A stretch of 46,252 nt of DNA from CAVPRW01 sp046727435 [NCBI: bacterium] (GCA_046727435.1 JBKPCR010000145.1:1-46252); one strand, 5' to 3'; shown: positions 1 to 8,639, counted from the stretch's first letter. Notes: generated by a model not told the origin, from the letters alone. Translations and numbers: made by a program.

Positions 1-531
1 GGATGGCTTGATCTCGGGCTCCAGCGCGTCATGGATGCTCTCATGGCGATTCCAGCCCTGATTCTCGCCTTGGCAATCGTTTCTGTGTTGACGCCCAGTA
101 CGACGAACGCCATGCTGGCGATCGCGGTGGTGATCATTCCGGGCAACTCACGCATCGTTCGTGGGGCGGTGCTCTCGGCGAAACAGAACCCGTACGTCGA
201 GGCGGCGCAAGCCCTTGGCTGCCGTCACCTGCGCATCATCGCCAGCCATATTCTCCCCAACGTCACCGCGCCAATTCTCATCATCGCTTCGATCTGGCTG
301 GGAAATGCCATCCTGATCGAAGCCTCTTTGAGCTTCCTAGGACTGGGCACCCAACCTCCCACGCCGTCATGGGGTTTGATGCTGAGCAGCACCGGACGCG
401 CGTTTATGGAACAGGCACCCTGGCTCGCGATCTTTCCAGGCCTGGCCATCAGTCTGGCAGTGCTGGGCTTCAATCTCTTCGGGGATACCCTGCGTGACGC
501 GTGGGACCCCAAACTCCGCCGAAGGGGCTAA
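1..531 (+). CDS. ABC transporter permease, DppC/OppC family (5' partial)
   Basis: This is the 3' part of an inner-membrane permease of a peptide/nickel-type ABC importer. The frame is open from the first base: residues GWLDLGLQRV precede the first internal Met, so the true start lies outside the window. The visible 176 residues contain several hydrophobic segments and the BPD_transp_1 EAA loop (EAAQALGCRHLRIIASHILPN), which docks on the ATPase subunit, followed by the typical DppC ending SFLGLGTQPPTPSWGLML and a final GDTLRDAWDPKLR. Family knowledge says it would pair with a DppB permease, two ATPases and a periplasmic binding protein, expected upstream. No other subunit follows; downstream DNA is decayed. 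Substrate cannot be deduced. Confidence 0.93.
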   Translation, partial: GWLDLGLQRVMDALMAIPALILALAIVSVLTPSTTNAMLAIAVVIIPGNSRIVRGAVLSAKQNPYVEAAQALGCRHLRIIASHILPNVTAPILIIASIWLGNAILIEASLSFLGLGTQPPTPSWGLMLSSTGRAFMEQAPWLAIFPGLAISLAVLGFNLFGDTLRDAWDPKLRRRG

Positions 532-780
532 AGCACCCCCCGCGCCCTCCTCCTGCAAACCAGCTGGTTGTAATGCAATGGACCCACCACCTTGGCGGAA
601 GGGCTCCGAGGATCCAGAATGATTCCAGGGTAAGGTGAAATCATTCGACCACGACAACAGTGGACACCACCCATAGTAACCCCTGGCGATTCCGCTTGCG
701 CGCTCCCATAGCATAGCTGGATGCTTGATTGGGGTTAGGGCGGATGTCTCCGAAACCTCGGCCATACTCCTTTCCTAACC
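532..780. other. Non-coding stretch after the permease
   Basis: No ORF here has a plausible ribosome binding site or a recognisable product. I see no clear terminator hairpin with a T-run after the permease stop. The DNA looks like decayed sequence leading into the first ComM fragment. Confidence 0.4.
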
Positions 781-930
781 TGGCCCCACGTCATCTCGGA
801 GACAAACCTGGTCGGTGGTATTTCTCCCGGGCGTCCTGTCGCAGGCGCACCACGGCGTGCTCGCCCTGGATGCACGGCCGGGGTTCCGATGCCACGTGCT
901 CAGGCTTGCGCTCACCCCAAGACACTCTCA
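781..930 (+). pseudogene. ComM/YifB-like Mg-chelatase ATPase fragment, copy 1
   Basis: Reading across frames, this stretch gives ISETNLVGG, then LPGVLSQAHHGVLALDARPGFRCHVL. This matches the conserved centre of ComM/YifB AAA+ proteins (family pattern: [35 protein letters not shown]). Frameshifts separate the pieces and no Walker A or C-terminal domain is present, so it cannot be functional. It is the most decayed of three copies of the same segment in the first 5 kb. DNA to position 1116 (for example LSRASSPSAPSR) may be further ComM relic but is too degraded to call. Confidence 0.6.
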
Positions 931-1116
931 CGGGCCTCGTCGCCCTCAGCGCCTTCGCGCCACTGGCGACATATGTGACCCTGTGAGTGACTGGCGCCCG
1001 AGAGGGGAGCCCTGCGTGCGTCAGCTGACGCCCTCGGACGCGCATATCCAGGCGGCGTGCGCCGGCGCCTTCAGCGCCACGCCCCGAGGGGGAGCGAAGA
1101 GTCCCACGCAGTGCAC

Positions 1117-1539
1117 TCACACCTGGTAGGTGGTCAGACTGCGAAAGGCGATCACCATCGCGGCCGTGTCGTGATATACCCGGAAGCGCACCATCTGGCC
1201 CGCGCGCAGCGTGAAGACCATCACCCACTCACTCTCAAAGGTACGGCTCGTGGGCTTCGCCAGCGCCCGCTCATAGCCGAAGACCACGACCGTCTCCTCA
1301 ATGGCCAAGAACTCGCGGGGTGTAAACTGCAACAACTCCAGGGTCTCACCGAGAGCTGTAAAAAACTGCGCCACTTGGGCACGGCCATGGCGTGTGCCCG
1401 CCCACGGCAGCACGTCCGTCGGCCCGAGCTAGTGCCATTCGACATCGTCGGCTAAGGCCTGCAGAATCGTCTCGATGTCCCCTTGGCCATACGCCTCATA
1501 GAGCTGCTGCACCGCCTGGATATTGGCATCCTCGTTCAT
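1117..1539 (-). pseudogene. SnoaL-like / NTF2-like protein broken by an in-frame TAG
   Basis: Starts at ATG 1539 with GGAGG about six bases upstream. Codons read MNEDANIQAVQQLYEAYG and continue to DDVEWH, where a TAG (1429-1431) stops the frame. The same frame resumes directly with LGPTDVLPWAGTRHGRAQV and runs to FRVYHDTAAMVIAFRS, a typical ketosteroid-isomerase-like (SnoaL, NTF2 fold) ending. Total about 140 codons, the usual family length. Such small cone-shaped proteins are often enzymes or ligand-binding proteins of unknown role. With the single stop it is most simply a recent pseudogene; a sequencing error is the alternative. A GTG at 1413 could only restart a truncated protein. Confidence 0.75.
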
Positions 1540-1984
1540 GGGCGCCTCCGTTCTCTCAGCGGATCTTCGCCAGCCCTGCTGCGGTTCCCGACCACCCCCG
1601 CCAGGTCGAGTGCTGACAGGCGGTGAGATCTCGCTCGATCGTCCAAGCCGAGCGCGATGTGGGACCATCCGCGCGGGTCGGTGCGGCCTCCACCAGTCGG
1701 CACTCTGAACCCGTACCTGTCAAGATAGATCATACCGATATCGGGGGCGGGTCCGCCAGGCCTCGTGGGGGATGGGCTGCGGCTGGTATCTGAGGACGAT
1801 CGCGTCACGAACATGTGGAAGCCGCGAGCGGTATGCACGCGTTTCGTCTCACCCAGACGGTGGTCACCGTGTCCAGCCATATGAAGGACAGCGGCGCATG
1901 CGGCCGTGGCCACGTGCTGGACGGCTGAGGTGGCGGATGCGTGAGGGGGCTCAGGGTCAAAGCCCCATGGGGCGCATGCGGTCG
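1540..1984. other. No recognisable gene
   Basis: Overlapping GC-rich open frames exist on both strands but none shows family motifs, a good ribosome binding site or consistent codon use. I see no RNA gene or repeat. It lies between the SnoaL relic and ComM fragment 2 and is best read as degraded DNA. Confidence 0.4.
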
Positions 1985-2250
1985 GCCCCGCTGGCAGGGC
2001 CTCAGTCATCCACCGGTCTGGGGGTGGGGCGATCCGTGTGGTCACGAGCCGCCCGTTCGGCGTCCGGCCTGATCCCATGCCGGATGTGGGGCTGCTTGGG
2101 GGCGGCCAGGTGCCGATGCCGGGCGAGGTGTCGCTGGCCCACCATGGCGTGCGCTTCCTGGATGCATGGCCCGAGTTTCGCCGCCATATGCTCGAAGTCC
2201 TGCGCCAACCCCTGGAGGAGAGTATCCTCTACAGACAATCTCCAGAGCGT
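1985..2250 (+). pseudogene. ComM/YifB-like Mg-chelatase ATPase fragment, copy 2
   Basis: The frame from 2038 reads [19 protein letters not shown], then [40 protein letters not shown], an unmistakable match to the ComM/YifB centre (family: [51 protein letters not shown]). Bases just upstream keep traces of the preceding RIHSVAGLTGGR segment with small deletions. The similarity ends abruptly near 2250. The acidic cluster LDE of the Walker B region is changed to LDA. No Walker A, N-terminal Lon-like domain or C-terminal domain is nearby, so this is a fragment and not a gene. Confidence 0.8.
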
Positions 2251-2586
2251 CCTCGACCTCAATAGCTTCACAGATATAGTAAACGGCTGATGAGCGTGAG
2301 GGATTCGGGCCGAGCCGGTAGCCGCCCACCAAGGAGGAAGTGACGGTGGAGGTAGACATTGGCCCCCTCGTAGGTGGTGAGGCTGGCCAGCAGCGTTGGG
2401 TGGCCGGGCAGCCAGCTGTGGCCCCTGCTGCCCATCTGCCATCACAGGCTCGACAGCGGCCGATGTAGCCGCCGCAGGCGTTGAGGCTCCCGGCGGCGCC
2501 GCCGCGGGACGAGGCCAGCTCTCTGCAGGCAGGTCTGCACTCAGGTGTGGCGCAGCTGGATCCCCTGTTCGCGGTCACGTCGCGTC
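2251..2586. other. No recognisable gene
   Basis: On the minus strand one frame reads WLPGHPTLLASLTTYEGANV and continues to a TGA near 2281. It looks protein-like, but I cannot assign it and it has no start with a ribosome binding site. Nothing else is visible. Confidence 0.3.
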
Positions 2587-4089
2587 TCAATGGCCTGGGA
2601 GGTACCCGCCGAACAGGGTGCTTGGCCACCCTGCTTGGGCCAGGATATAGTCTCGCGACTCAGCAGCCATGCGGCTGATCCGTGGCAGATCCACGCCCAC
2701 GAGCTTACCGTCCCACTTCATGAGCCTGCCCCCGATGAACACGTGCTTGACGTTGATGGTGTCCATGCCCAGCACGACAGCCCCGTACGCGTGGTTCATC
2801 GGCAGGACGTTGATCTGCTGCATGTCTAGCATGATGATGTCGGCTTCCTTCCCGGGCGTCAGCGTTCCGATCTTGTGGTCGAGGTGGTTGACTCTTGCGC
2901 CCCCGAGCGTGGCGACTTCGACCACCTCACGCACCGTGATCAGGGGGGGCACAGGCATTTCGCCTGCGCGCTCGCGGGCAAAGATGAACATGCGCTGCAG
3001 GAAGAAGGCGGTGCGCATCTGGGTGAAGAACTCGGCAGGGATCTCCGTCTCGACATCGTTGCTGAAGGACATCGGAATACCATGATCGACCGTCTGCTGG
3101 TACGGCGGTACCCCGTGCCCCATCTCCATCTCGATCGGGCCTGCGATCGAGATGCCGCCGCCGGTGTCAGCGATGAGCTGCCACTCTGTCTCGGTCAGAT
3201 TCGGACAGTGGATATAGGTGACATCCGGGCCCATCGCCTCCGCGACCGGCAGCAGTTGGTTCGTCCCGTTGACATGGACGGTGATCGGCGCCCCGACCTC
3301 GCGGGCGACCGCCCAATGGTCCGCGTTAATGCCTGCGGCCATGGCCAGCGTCAGCAGCTGGTCAGCCGACGAGAAGTACTGCTCCCGCAGCCGGCGGATA
3401 TCCTGCGGAAATTGGTTCAGCGGCCCGGCGGTCCCACTGCCGTAGGCGTAGACGCCCCGGATCCCTGACTCCCGAAGACCTGCGATGGCGGCGTCGGTGT
3501 GCTCGGGCGAGTTCCCGATATGTGACCAGTCGAGCAGCGTGGTGACGCCCGCATTGATCGCGCCCAGCGCGCTGATGAGATCTCCCACGTACGCATCTTC
3601 GGGTCGATAGACGGAACGGGCGGTACCGGTAATGTCTCGAGTGTAATCAGGATTGAGCCGGCCGTTCGGGAGGATGTTTCGCAATTGACCCTGCCAAATG
3701 TGCCGGTGCGTGTCGACGAAACCCGGCATGACGATCATGTGGGAAGCGTCAATCACCTCGGCAGAGGCCTCGATGGTGGGCCCGACCGCGGCGATCTGGG
3801 AGCCGTCGAGCAGCACATCGCCTGTCTCGAAGTCGCCAATGTTCGGGTCGAATGTCAGCACGACGCCACCTTTCAGCAAGATGCGGCCGTTGCCTTGCGT
3901 GTCCGCAGCCAGAGCGGTGCCCGCCAAGCGCGTGCCGGCGAGGGCACCGGCCACGAGCCCCGCCGTGCTCGATGTAAGGAAGTCGCGGCGCGACACTCCG
4001 CCATGTCCGGGCTCATCCCCAGTGTGATCTGGCGTTTCAGGTCTGTGCGGATCAGCTGTGACGGGAGGGGACGTGTGTTCGCGCATCAT
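2587..4089 (-). CDS. Tat-exported metal-dependent amidohydrolase (ATZ/TRZ-like)
   Basis: A 500-residue member of the amidohydrolase superfamily, which hydrolyses C-N or C-Cl bonds in heterocycles using one or two active-site metals. A twin-arginine signal (SRRDFLTSSTAGLVAGALAG, residues 33-52) predicts folded export to the periplasm, unusual for this mostly cytoplasmic family. The composite-domain start is seen at 69-82, the metal ligand pair HxH in GFVDTHRHIWQ (128 and 130), a second ligand region in APITVHVNG, IHCPNLTE, and SFSNDVETE. The end has the usual GKEADIIMLD strand. Start ATG at 4089 (or the adjacent ATG 4086) follows AGGAGG at ideal spacing; the open frame extends further upstream without a ribosome binding site. 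No operon partner. Substrate unknown. Confidence 0.88.
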   Translation of the reverse strand: MMREHTSPPVTADPHRPETPDHTGDEPGHGGVSRRDFLTSSTAGLVAGALAGTRLAGTALAADTQGNGRILLKGGVVLTFDPNIGDFETGDVLLDGSQIAAVGPTIEASAEVIDASHMIVMPGFVDTHRHIWQGQLRNILPNGRLNPDYTRDITGTARSVYRPEDAYVGDLISALGAINAGVTTLLDWSHIGNSPEHTDAAIAGLRESGIRGVYAYGSGTAGPLNQFPQDIRRLREQYFSSADQLLTLAMAAGINADHWAVAREVGAPITVHVNGTNQLLPVAEAMGPDVTYIHCPNLTETEWQLIADTGGGISIAGPIEMEMGHGVPPYQQTVDHGIPMSFSNDVETEIPAEFFTQMRTAFFLQRMFIFARERAGEMPVPPLITVREVVEVATLGGARVNHLDHKIGTLTPGKEADIIMLDMQQINVLPMNHAYGAVVLGMDTINVKHVFIGGRLMKWDGKLVGVDLPRISRMAAESRDYILAQAGWPSTLFGGYLPGH

Positions 4090-4564
4090 TGGTTCCTCCT
4101 TTCCTTCAGCATGAGGATCACAACGTGGATGTGACGATTTCTCAGCCTGCACGGAATTTCGGTCATTGTTTAACGGTGGGGCATACACCCCAGTCGTCAG
4201 GCGGAACCCCACATTCGGAGGGACGAGCCCAGATTATGAGGGGAGGTCCCTTCCCGCGAGGAGGACTTAAATGCGGGTGAGGAGTTGCGGCCGGATGAGG
4301 AATCGACCCGGAGGAAGGTGGGGATTCAAGAATGAAGCTGCGGAGAAGGAAGTGGGACGCGTGTACCGCATCGGGAGACTCCTTCGATGAGCACAGCGGC
4401 ACATAGTCGTTGGCTGCGCCCGCGGGTGTCACGACAATGACCAGCGCCTCGGTATGGTCAGGACGCGATTGTAATGGAACAGATCTCCCCGTCAATACAA
4501 TTTTTGCTGAAGGAAATGCCTTGAAATAAATTCGCAGGTTAACGTGATTCCTGATGAGGCAGGA
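4090..4564. other. Intergenic region with no supported gene
   Basis: A 150-codon minus-strand frame here lacks motifs, has odd composition (a PHPHLSPPRGKG-type run typical of translated palindromic repeats) and no ribosome binding site, so I do not call it. The GC-rich part near 4222-4265 resembles a degenerate REP-like repeat. The amidohydrolase promoter should lie near 4100-4200 but no clear -35/-10 pair is convincing. Confidence 0.35.
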
Positions 4565-4676
4565 TGGAGCTGTCGCGAATTTCTCTTTGTGAGTTTTTTC
4601 GATGCCGCAAGCCATTGATTTATCGATAGGCGAATTTCAGAAATGTGCCTCAAAAGGGAAATTTGCGACAGATCCA
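4565..4676. repeat. MITE-like element with imperfect 28-bp terminal inverted repeats
   Basis: The left end (from 4565) and the reverse complement of the right end (to 4676) agree at most positions over about 28 bases, sharing TGGA, CTGTCGC, AATTTC and CTTT blocks. The core is short, AT-richer than its surroundings and carries no ORF. This is what a miniature inverted-repeat element or a large hairpin looks like. I see no clear target duplication. It abuts ComM fragment 3, which begins about ten bases downstream. Confidence 0.5.
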
Positions 4677-4683
4677 GTCGCTG

Positions 4684-4930
4684 TTGGCGCGCGCCAGCTC
4701 ACCACCATCCTACCGGCGCTGACCCTCGCCGAGGCCATTGAGACCACGCGGATCCACCGCGTCGCCGGCCTCACCGGCGCCCGGACGGTGTGGGTCACGA
4801 CCCGCCCGTGTCGCGCCCCCACCACACCATCTCGGATACGGGGTGGATCGGCGGGGGCCACGTCCCGATGCCCGGCGAGGTGTCGCTGGCCCATCACGGC
4901 AGGCTGTTTGTGGATGCGTGACCAGGCTTG
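4684..4930 (+). pseudogene. ComM/YifB-like Mg-chelatase ATPase fragment, copy 3
   Basis: The longest of the three copies. Translation gives [40 protein letters not shown], then after a frame change [35 protein letters not shown] and a TGA. In ComM/YifB this is the stretch right after Walker A to just past the Walker B acidic residues. Similarity starts abruptly, directly after the MITE-like repeat, and stops where the next gene ends. The P-loop itself is missing, as are both terminal domains. Confidence 0.8.
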
Positions 4931-4963
4931 GTTCCCCTATGGTCAGTGTTTGCTTGGAAAGCT

Positions 4964-6073
4964 CTATTTCCGCGGTGTGCGTTCTTGCCGTCTGTTTTCG
5001 GCCAGTCGCCTGCGGTAGCAGGTAATATCATCCTCTGGCCCACAAAATCGTTTGTGTCGTCGCCCGTGAAGGATCCGACCACACCCCTCGCAGCGCTGAA
5101 TGTAGCCCGTCTCAAGACTTTCTAGGAGGAGAGCCCAGCAGAGGCCTACTAGCCCCCATGCACGTCTGATCCGCACAGGCTGTGCGATAAATTCTCGCCA
5201 GGCACGCGTCCCAACCACATCGTCTAAACTCCGGGGCTGCAGTCCGCACAAGCGCTCCACCTCGCCGAGGACGCCATCGACCCCATCCGCCAGCAGGGTC
5301 GGCAAGACCCAGGCGAAGAGCTGGGTCGTGTATCCCTGCGTCATATACTGGCGCGCGGCAATGGTGGCTTCCTGCCATGCGCGGTCGGGATCATCGCTGT
5401 AGCTTCGGGCGATCTCGGCCATTTTGGTCTGCCAATACAAATCGTCGAGCCCACCCATGAGCGAGCCCAAGGGCTGCAGGAGCCCAGGCCATTCCATAAG
5501 GATGTGAAGGCCAGGGGAGGCTGCCCCAGGGCCATGAAGGCCCCAGCTCTCCGCGTCAGGAGAGACAGTTGAGGGGTGCCCTGAGGGGGGCCAGCGGATC
5601 GTGAAACTCCTCCGCTCTGGATCGGCCCCATAGAGCGATACCGTGGCGCCAGGCTGCAGGCGAAGTGTCCCATCCACATAGACGATCGAGTTGTCGTTCT
5701 CAAGCCGGGGCACCCGCCAGGGTAGTGTGGCCGGGGCCATATGAAAGGTCACGTCGCCGATTTTACTGATGGCGAGCCACGCCTCGAGTAGGCCGTTGAT
5801 GGTGCACTCAGGGAACCGATGGCTGCTACTTGGAGCATAGACGTGCCCCGATGTCCCGACATGAAAGATATGCACACAATCCATATGCTCGGCTGGGATT
5901 GCCAGGTGTCCATATGCCCCTTCTTGCCACCGCATTGACCTATCCAATCCGGGAAGTAGCCAGACCACCTGTTCGTCTTGCCACGCTTCCCAGGCTCTCT
6001 GCATGTCACGGCGCACGTCTGGGAAGCCGGGGCTCGGTCCCAGCATGGGCAACCAAACTTGAAGAGGCCGCAT
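4964..6073 (-). CDS. Hypothetical protein with C-terminal CGNR-like zinc finger
   Basis: A 369-residue protein I do not recognise as a named family. The last 45 residues carry CEGCGRIL, a basic HGRRHKRFCG and TCYRRRLAENRRQ: four cysteines spaced like the CGNR-type zinc finger at the end of some transcription-associated proteins, followed by a strongly basic tail, so nucleic-acid binding is likely. The N-terminal 300 residues show no P-loop or membrane segment but are rich in Trp. Start ATG 6073 has GGAGG five bases upstream; a GTG at 6085 is less likely. It is divergent from an XRE regulator across 122 bases, a layout typical of element-borne genes under local repression. It borders the replication module that follows. 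Confidence 0.7.
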   Translation of the reverse strand: MRPLQVWLPMLGPSPGFPDVRRDMQRAWEAWQDEQVVWLLPGLDRSMRWQEGAYGHLAIPAEHMDCVHIFHVGTSGHVYAPSSSHRFPECTINGLLEAWLAISKIGDVTFHMAPATLPWRVPRLENDNSIVYVDGTLRLQPGATVSLYGADPERRSFTIRWPPSGHPSTVSPDAESWGLHGPGAASPGLHILMEWPGLLQPLGSLMGGLDDLYWQTKMAEIARSYSDDPDRAWQEATIAARQYMTQGYTTQLFAWVLPTLLADGVDGVLGEVERLCGLQPRSLDDVVGTRAWREFIAQPVRIRRAWGLVGLCWALLLESLETGYIQRCEGCGRILHGRRHKRFCGPEDDITCYRRRLAENRRQERTPRK

Positions 6074-6156
6074 CAATCCCTCCACGTCGCAAGTTCTGTC
6101 GCACGATTCTATTCCGTCCGTCAGCGACTAAAATGCATACCATAGTAAAGATAATG

Positions 6157-6176
6157 ATTGATGTTAATAGATCAAT
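6157..6176. promoter_or_regulatory. Inverted repeat in divergent promoter region (candidate XRE operator)
   Basis: ATTGAT, eight bases, ATCAAT: a perfect six-base inverted repeat in the AT-rich 122-bp spacer between the zinc-finger gene and the XRE gene, ending 20 bases before the XRE start. Position and symmetry suit an autoregulatory operator for a dimeric Cro-like repressor. This is inference from layout. Confidence 0.45.
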
Positions 6177-6195
6177 ACACAGTCGGGAGTACGTA

Positions 6196-6423
6196 ATGGA
6201 TTTGGCAAGGGAGCCTCCGGTGGGTAAACGTTTACGGGCGCTACGACGGCAGCGCGAGTTGGCACTCTATGGACTGGCAACGCTTTCTGGGGTCAGCCCG
6301 ACGACCATTTGCGCCGTGGAAAAATGGGGATATCGCCCGCGTGTGGAGGTCCGCAAGCGGATTGCGTCGGCTCTGGGCGTCAATGTCACCGACATCTGGC
6401 CGGACGAGGAGGCCCAAGGCTAA
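6196..6423 (+). CDS. XRE/Cro-type helix-turn-helix regulator
   Basis: A 75-residue single-domain DNA-binding protein. The sequence VGKRLRALRRQRELALYGLA, TLSGVSPTTICAVEKWGYRP, RVEVRKRIASALGVNVTDIW gives the five-helix Cro/C1 fold with the recognition helix around SPTTICAVEK. Start ATG 6196 is chosen because GGGAG lies seven bases upstream and nothing conserved lies before it. It probably represses itself and the divergent zinc-finger gene. The next small ORF starts inside its stop codon (TAATG), so the two are translationally coupled. Confidence 0.85.
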   Translation: MDLAREPPVGKRLRALRRQRELALYGLATLSGVSPTTICAVEKWGYRPRVEVRKRIASALGVNVTDIWPDEEAQG

Positions 6424-6650
6424 TGGGGTCGGCGAGCGCGAGTTCCGCCATTGATCTGCGGCTGATCCGTATCCTGACCGCGATGGCGTTGCAGATCTTG
6501 GAGAAGGGGCTAGAGCAGCCACCGACCGAGAGCCTCTCGCGTGTGAGCCCTGAACACCAAGGAACGCAGGAGACCTCACGCGATAGCTCACGTGCAAAGC
6601 CTAAGGGAGACGGTTGTGAGGAGGCAGGTCCCGCGCGTCGATCCCCTTGA
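6423..6650 (+). CDS. Small hypothetical protein coupled to the XRE gene
   Basis: A 75-codon ORF whose ATG overlaps the XRE stop (TAATG). The N-terminal half (IDLRLIRILTAMALQILEKG) is predicted helical; the second half is polar and low in hydrophobic residues (EGTQETSRDSSRAKPKGDG-like), suggesting disorder. No family recognised. Coupled translation and the position before the helicase gene are the only grounds for calling it. Confidence 0.5.
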   Translation: MGSASASSAIDLRLIRILTAMALQILEKGLEQPPTESLSRVSPEHQGTQETSRDSSRAKPKGDGCEEAGPARRSP

Positions 6651-6872
6651 CGGCGCAGCCCAAGGCCCGGCATGAGTCGTGAGACCGGTGATGAGGGGAG
6701 ATCAGCGGCGTGCCGGTGACAGCCAGCAGCGCCGCTGGAAGTGTCAAGACGCACTCTTGAAAGGTACCATATAGATTCTACCACAGCTGCGTTCGTCAAG
6801 CACGCCCGTGCGTTGCTTGCCGGCGCGTCGCCCCATGGCCAAGCACCCGAGGCCTATAAAGACTGAGCGGAC

Positions 6873-8459
6873 GTGGTGCGAGCGCTGCACGACGGCTATA
6901 CCAGTGATGGCACTCCGGGTATGCGTCAGGCACTGAATAGCCTCCTCCAACGGTACCCTGAGCTGGTGCAGCTCTTGTCAGGCGACGACGACCATAAGGC
7001 GGCTGGTCCTTCGTCTGCTCCAGATCAGGACCACGATGAGGCGCCACCTGAGAGCCCACGGCGCTCGGCGGCGGATCGCCTGATTCGCTATGCCTTGGAT
7101 ACCGCAGAAGAGCTGTTCGTGGATCAATTCGGTCAAGCACATGTCATGGTCCACGGGCAGGCGCTGCCCTTGCCTCGCGGCTGCTACCCATGGCTTCGAC
7201 GGCTCTTTTATGCACAGGAAGAGCGAGGCGGGACCGGTGAGGCCTTGCAAGTCGCCGCTAGGACCCTGGAAGCGAAAGCGCTGGCGGAAGGGGAGACGCA
7301 CGAGCTGCATGTGCGGTCGGCCTGGCACCAGGGCGCCCTCTACATCGAGCTTCAGCCAGGGCGCGTCGTCAGAGTGGATGCCTATGGCTGGGAGCGTGAT
7401 GAGCATCCACCGGTCCGCTTCCGTCGGTATGTAAACCTCGGGGTCTTGCCTGATCCCAAGCGCGGCGGTACCCTCGACGGTCTGTTCAGCCTCTTGCCGG
7501 TCAAAACGGATGCGGACCGCCGCTTGTTGAGAGCGTACCTCGCTACAGGCCTGTTGCCGCACATCCCTAGACCAGTGCTCCTGCTGACCGGCCCCCAAGG
7601 CGCCGCCAAATCCAGCACCCAGCGCCTGATCAAACGCCTCCTCGATCCCGGACGGCCGGAGTCCATCCGCTTGGACCCGCGGGAAGTGATTCAGAAGGCG
7701 GCCCACTGCCAAGTGGCCTTGTTCGACAACCTGAGTCATCTACAGGACTAGGCCATTGACATCCTCTGCCGCCTGGTGACCGGTGAGGGCGACAGCAAGC
7801 GTCGCCTCTACAGCGACGACGAGGATATCATCTACGAGTTGAGGCGCTTGGTTCTGCTGAATGGGATCAATCCGCCAGCAGACCGCCCTGACTTCACCGA
7901 TCGGTGTTTACCAATCGAGCTGGAACGTCTCGATGACAGCCAGCGCATGCCCGAAGAGCGGTTGTGGGCGTCGGTCGCGCTGGAACATCCGCAATGGCTC
8001 GGAGCCATGTTGACACTCTTGTCGAAAGCCCTCGCCTGCTGGCCCCACGTGAAGCTGTCGCGGTTCCCGCGCTTGGCGGACTGGGGCACCTTTGCGGCCG
8101 CGATCTATGAAGCCGCTAGCGAGGGTGCCGAAACATTCCTGACCGACTGGGACTCAGTAGTGAGGACACAGCATCAAGCCGTCGTCGAGGGATCACCCGT
8201 CGCTCTAGCGCTCCTGACGTTCATGGATCGACGGGAATATTGGAGTGGGACAGCGAGCCAGCTGTATGACCAGCTGATGTCGGTGGTAGAAGGGCTCAAG
8301 CTGGCGCATGATCGGGCATGGCCGAGATCTGCGAAGGGGTTGGGACGTCGATTGGGAGAACTGCAACCGGTCCTGAAGGATCTTGGCCTGATCTGTGACA
8401 GGGATCGCACCGCCGGTGGTGATCGTGATCGGATTGTCACCCTAAAAAAGGGCCAATAG
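6873..8459 (+). pseudogene. Element replication P-loop ATPase/helicase-like gene broken by TAG
   Basis: Two in-frame halves separated by one TAG at 7749-7751 together make about 528 codons. The first half has Walker A TGPQGAAKSS (near residue 247) and Walker B QVALFDNLSHL. After the stop the frame continues AIDILCRLVTGEGDSKRRLY, SDDEDIIYELRRLVLLNGIN, then DRCLPIELERL, the sensor/arginine-finger region of primase-associated ATPases of plasmids and integrative elements. From my memory of the family (pattern SDWLSDALCRLVTGEG) the stop replaces a Trp codon, which would be TGG to TAG. Start taken as GTG 6873; no strong ribosome binding site is seen. It sits just before the GGGACA cluster and the primase, so a role in element replication is likely. 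As it stands the protein is cut after the Walker B strand. Confidence 0.75.
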
Positions 8460-8462
8460 AAA

Positions 8463-8606
8463 TGTCCCTTACGTCCCTAACGTTTCACCACTTGCAAAAT
8501 CAAAGGCTTGCGATAGGACATTTGTAGGACATTTTCCAGTGCACTTGTCCCACACATGTCCCATGGTAACGCCTCGTAAAAATTGCGCTAAGGGACAAGA
8601 GGGACA
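8463..8606. repeat. Cluster of eight GGGACA/TGTCCC motifs (iteron-like; candidate origin)
   Basis: In 144 bases between the helicase-like gene and the primase there are eight copies of a hexamer close to GGGACA in both orientations: TGTCCC at 8463, 8546 and 8557; CGTCCC at 8472; AGGACA at 8515 and 8526; GGGACA at 8592 and 8601. Several extend to GGACATTTG. The density is far above chance and the block is the only long spacer in the replication module. Iteron arrays of this kind bind initiator proteins in plasmid and phage origins; they could equally be operators for the primase operon. Confidence 0.6.
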
Positions 8607-8639
8607 TTTGTGTTGGGGGTTTCTTAGGGGGGCTCCCAC

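Noticed and set aside
4163-4615. 150-codon minus-strand open frame
   Set aside because: No ribosome binding site, no family motifs, composition typical of translated repeats, and it overlaps the MITE-like inverted repeat.
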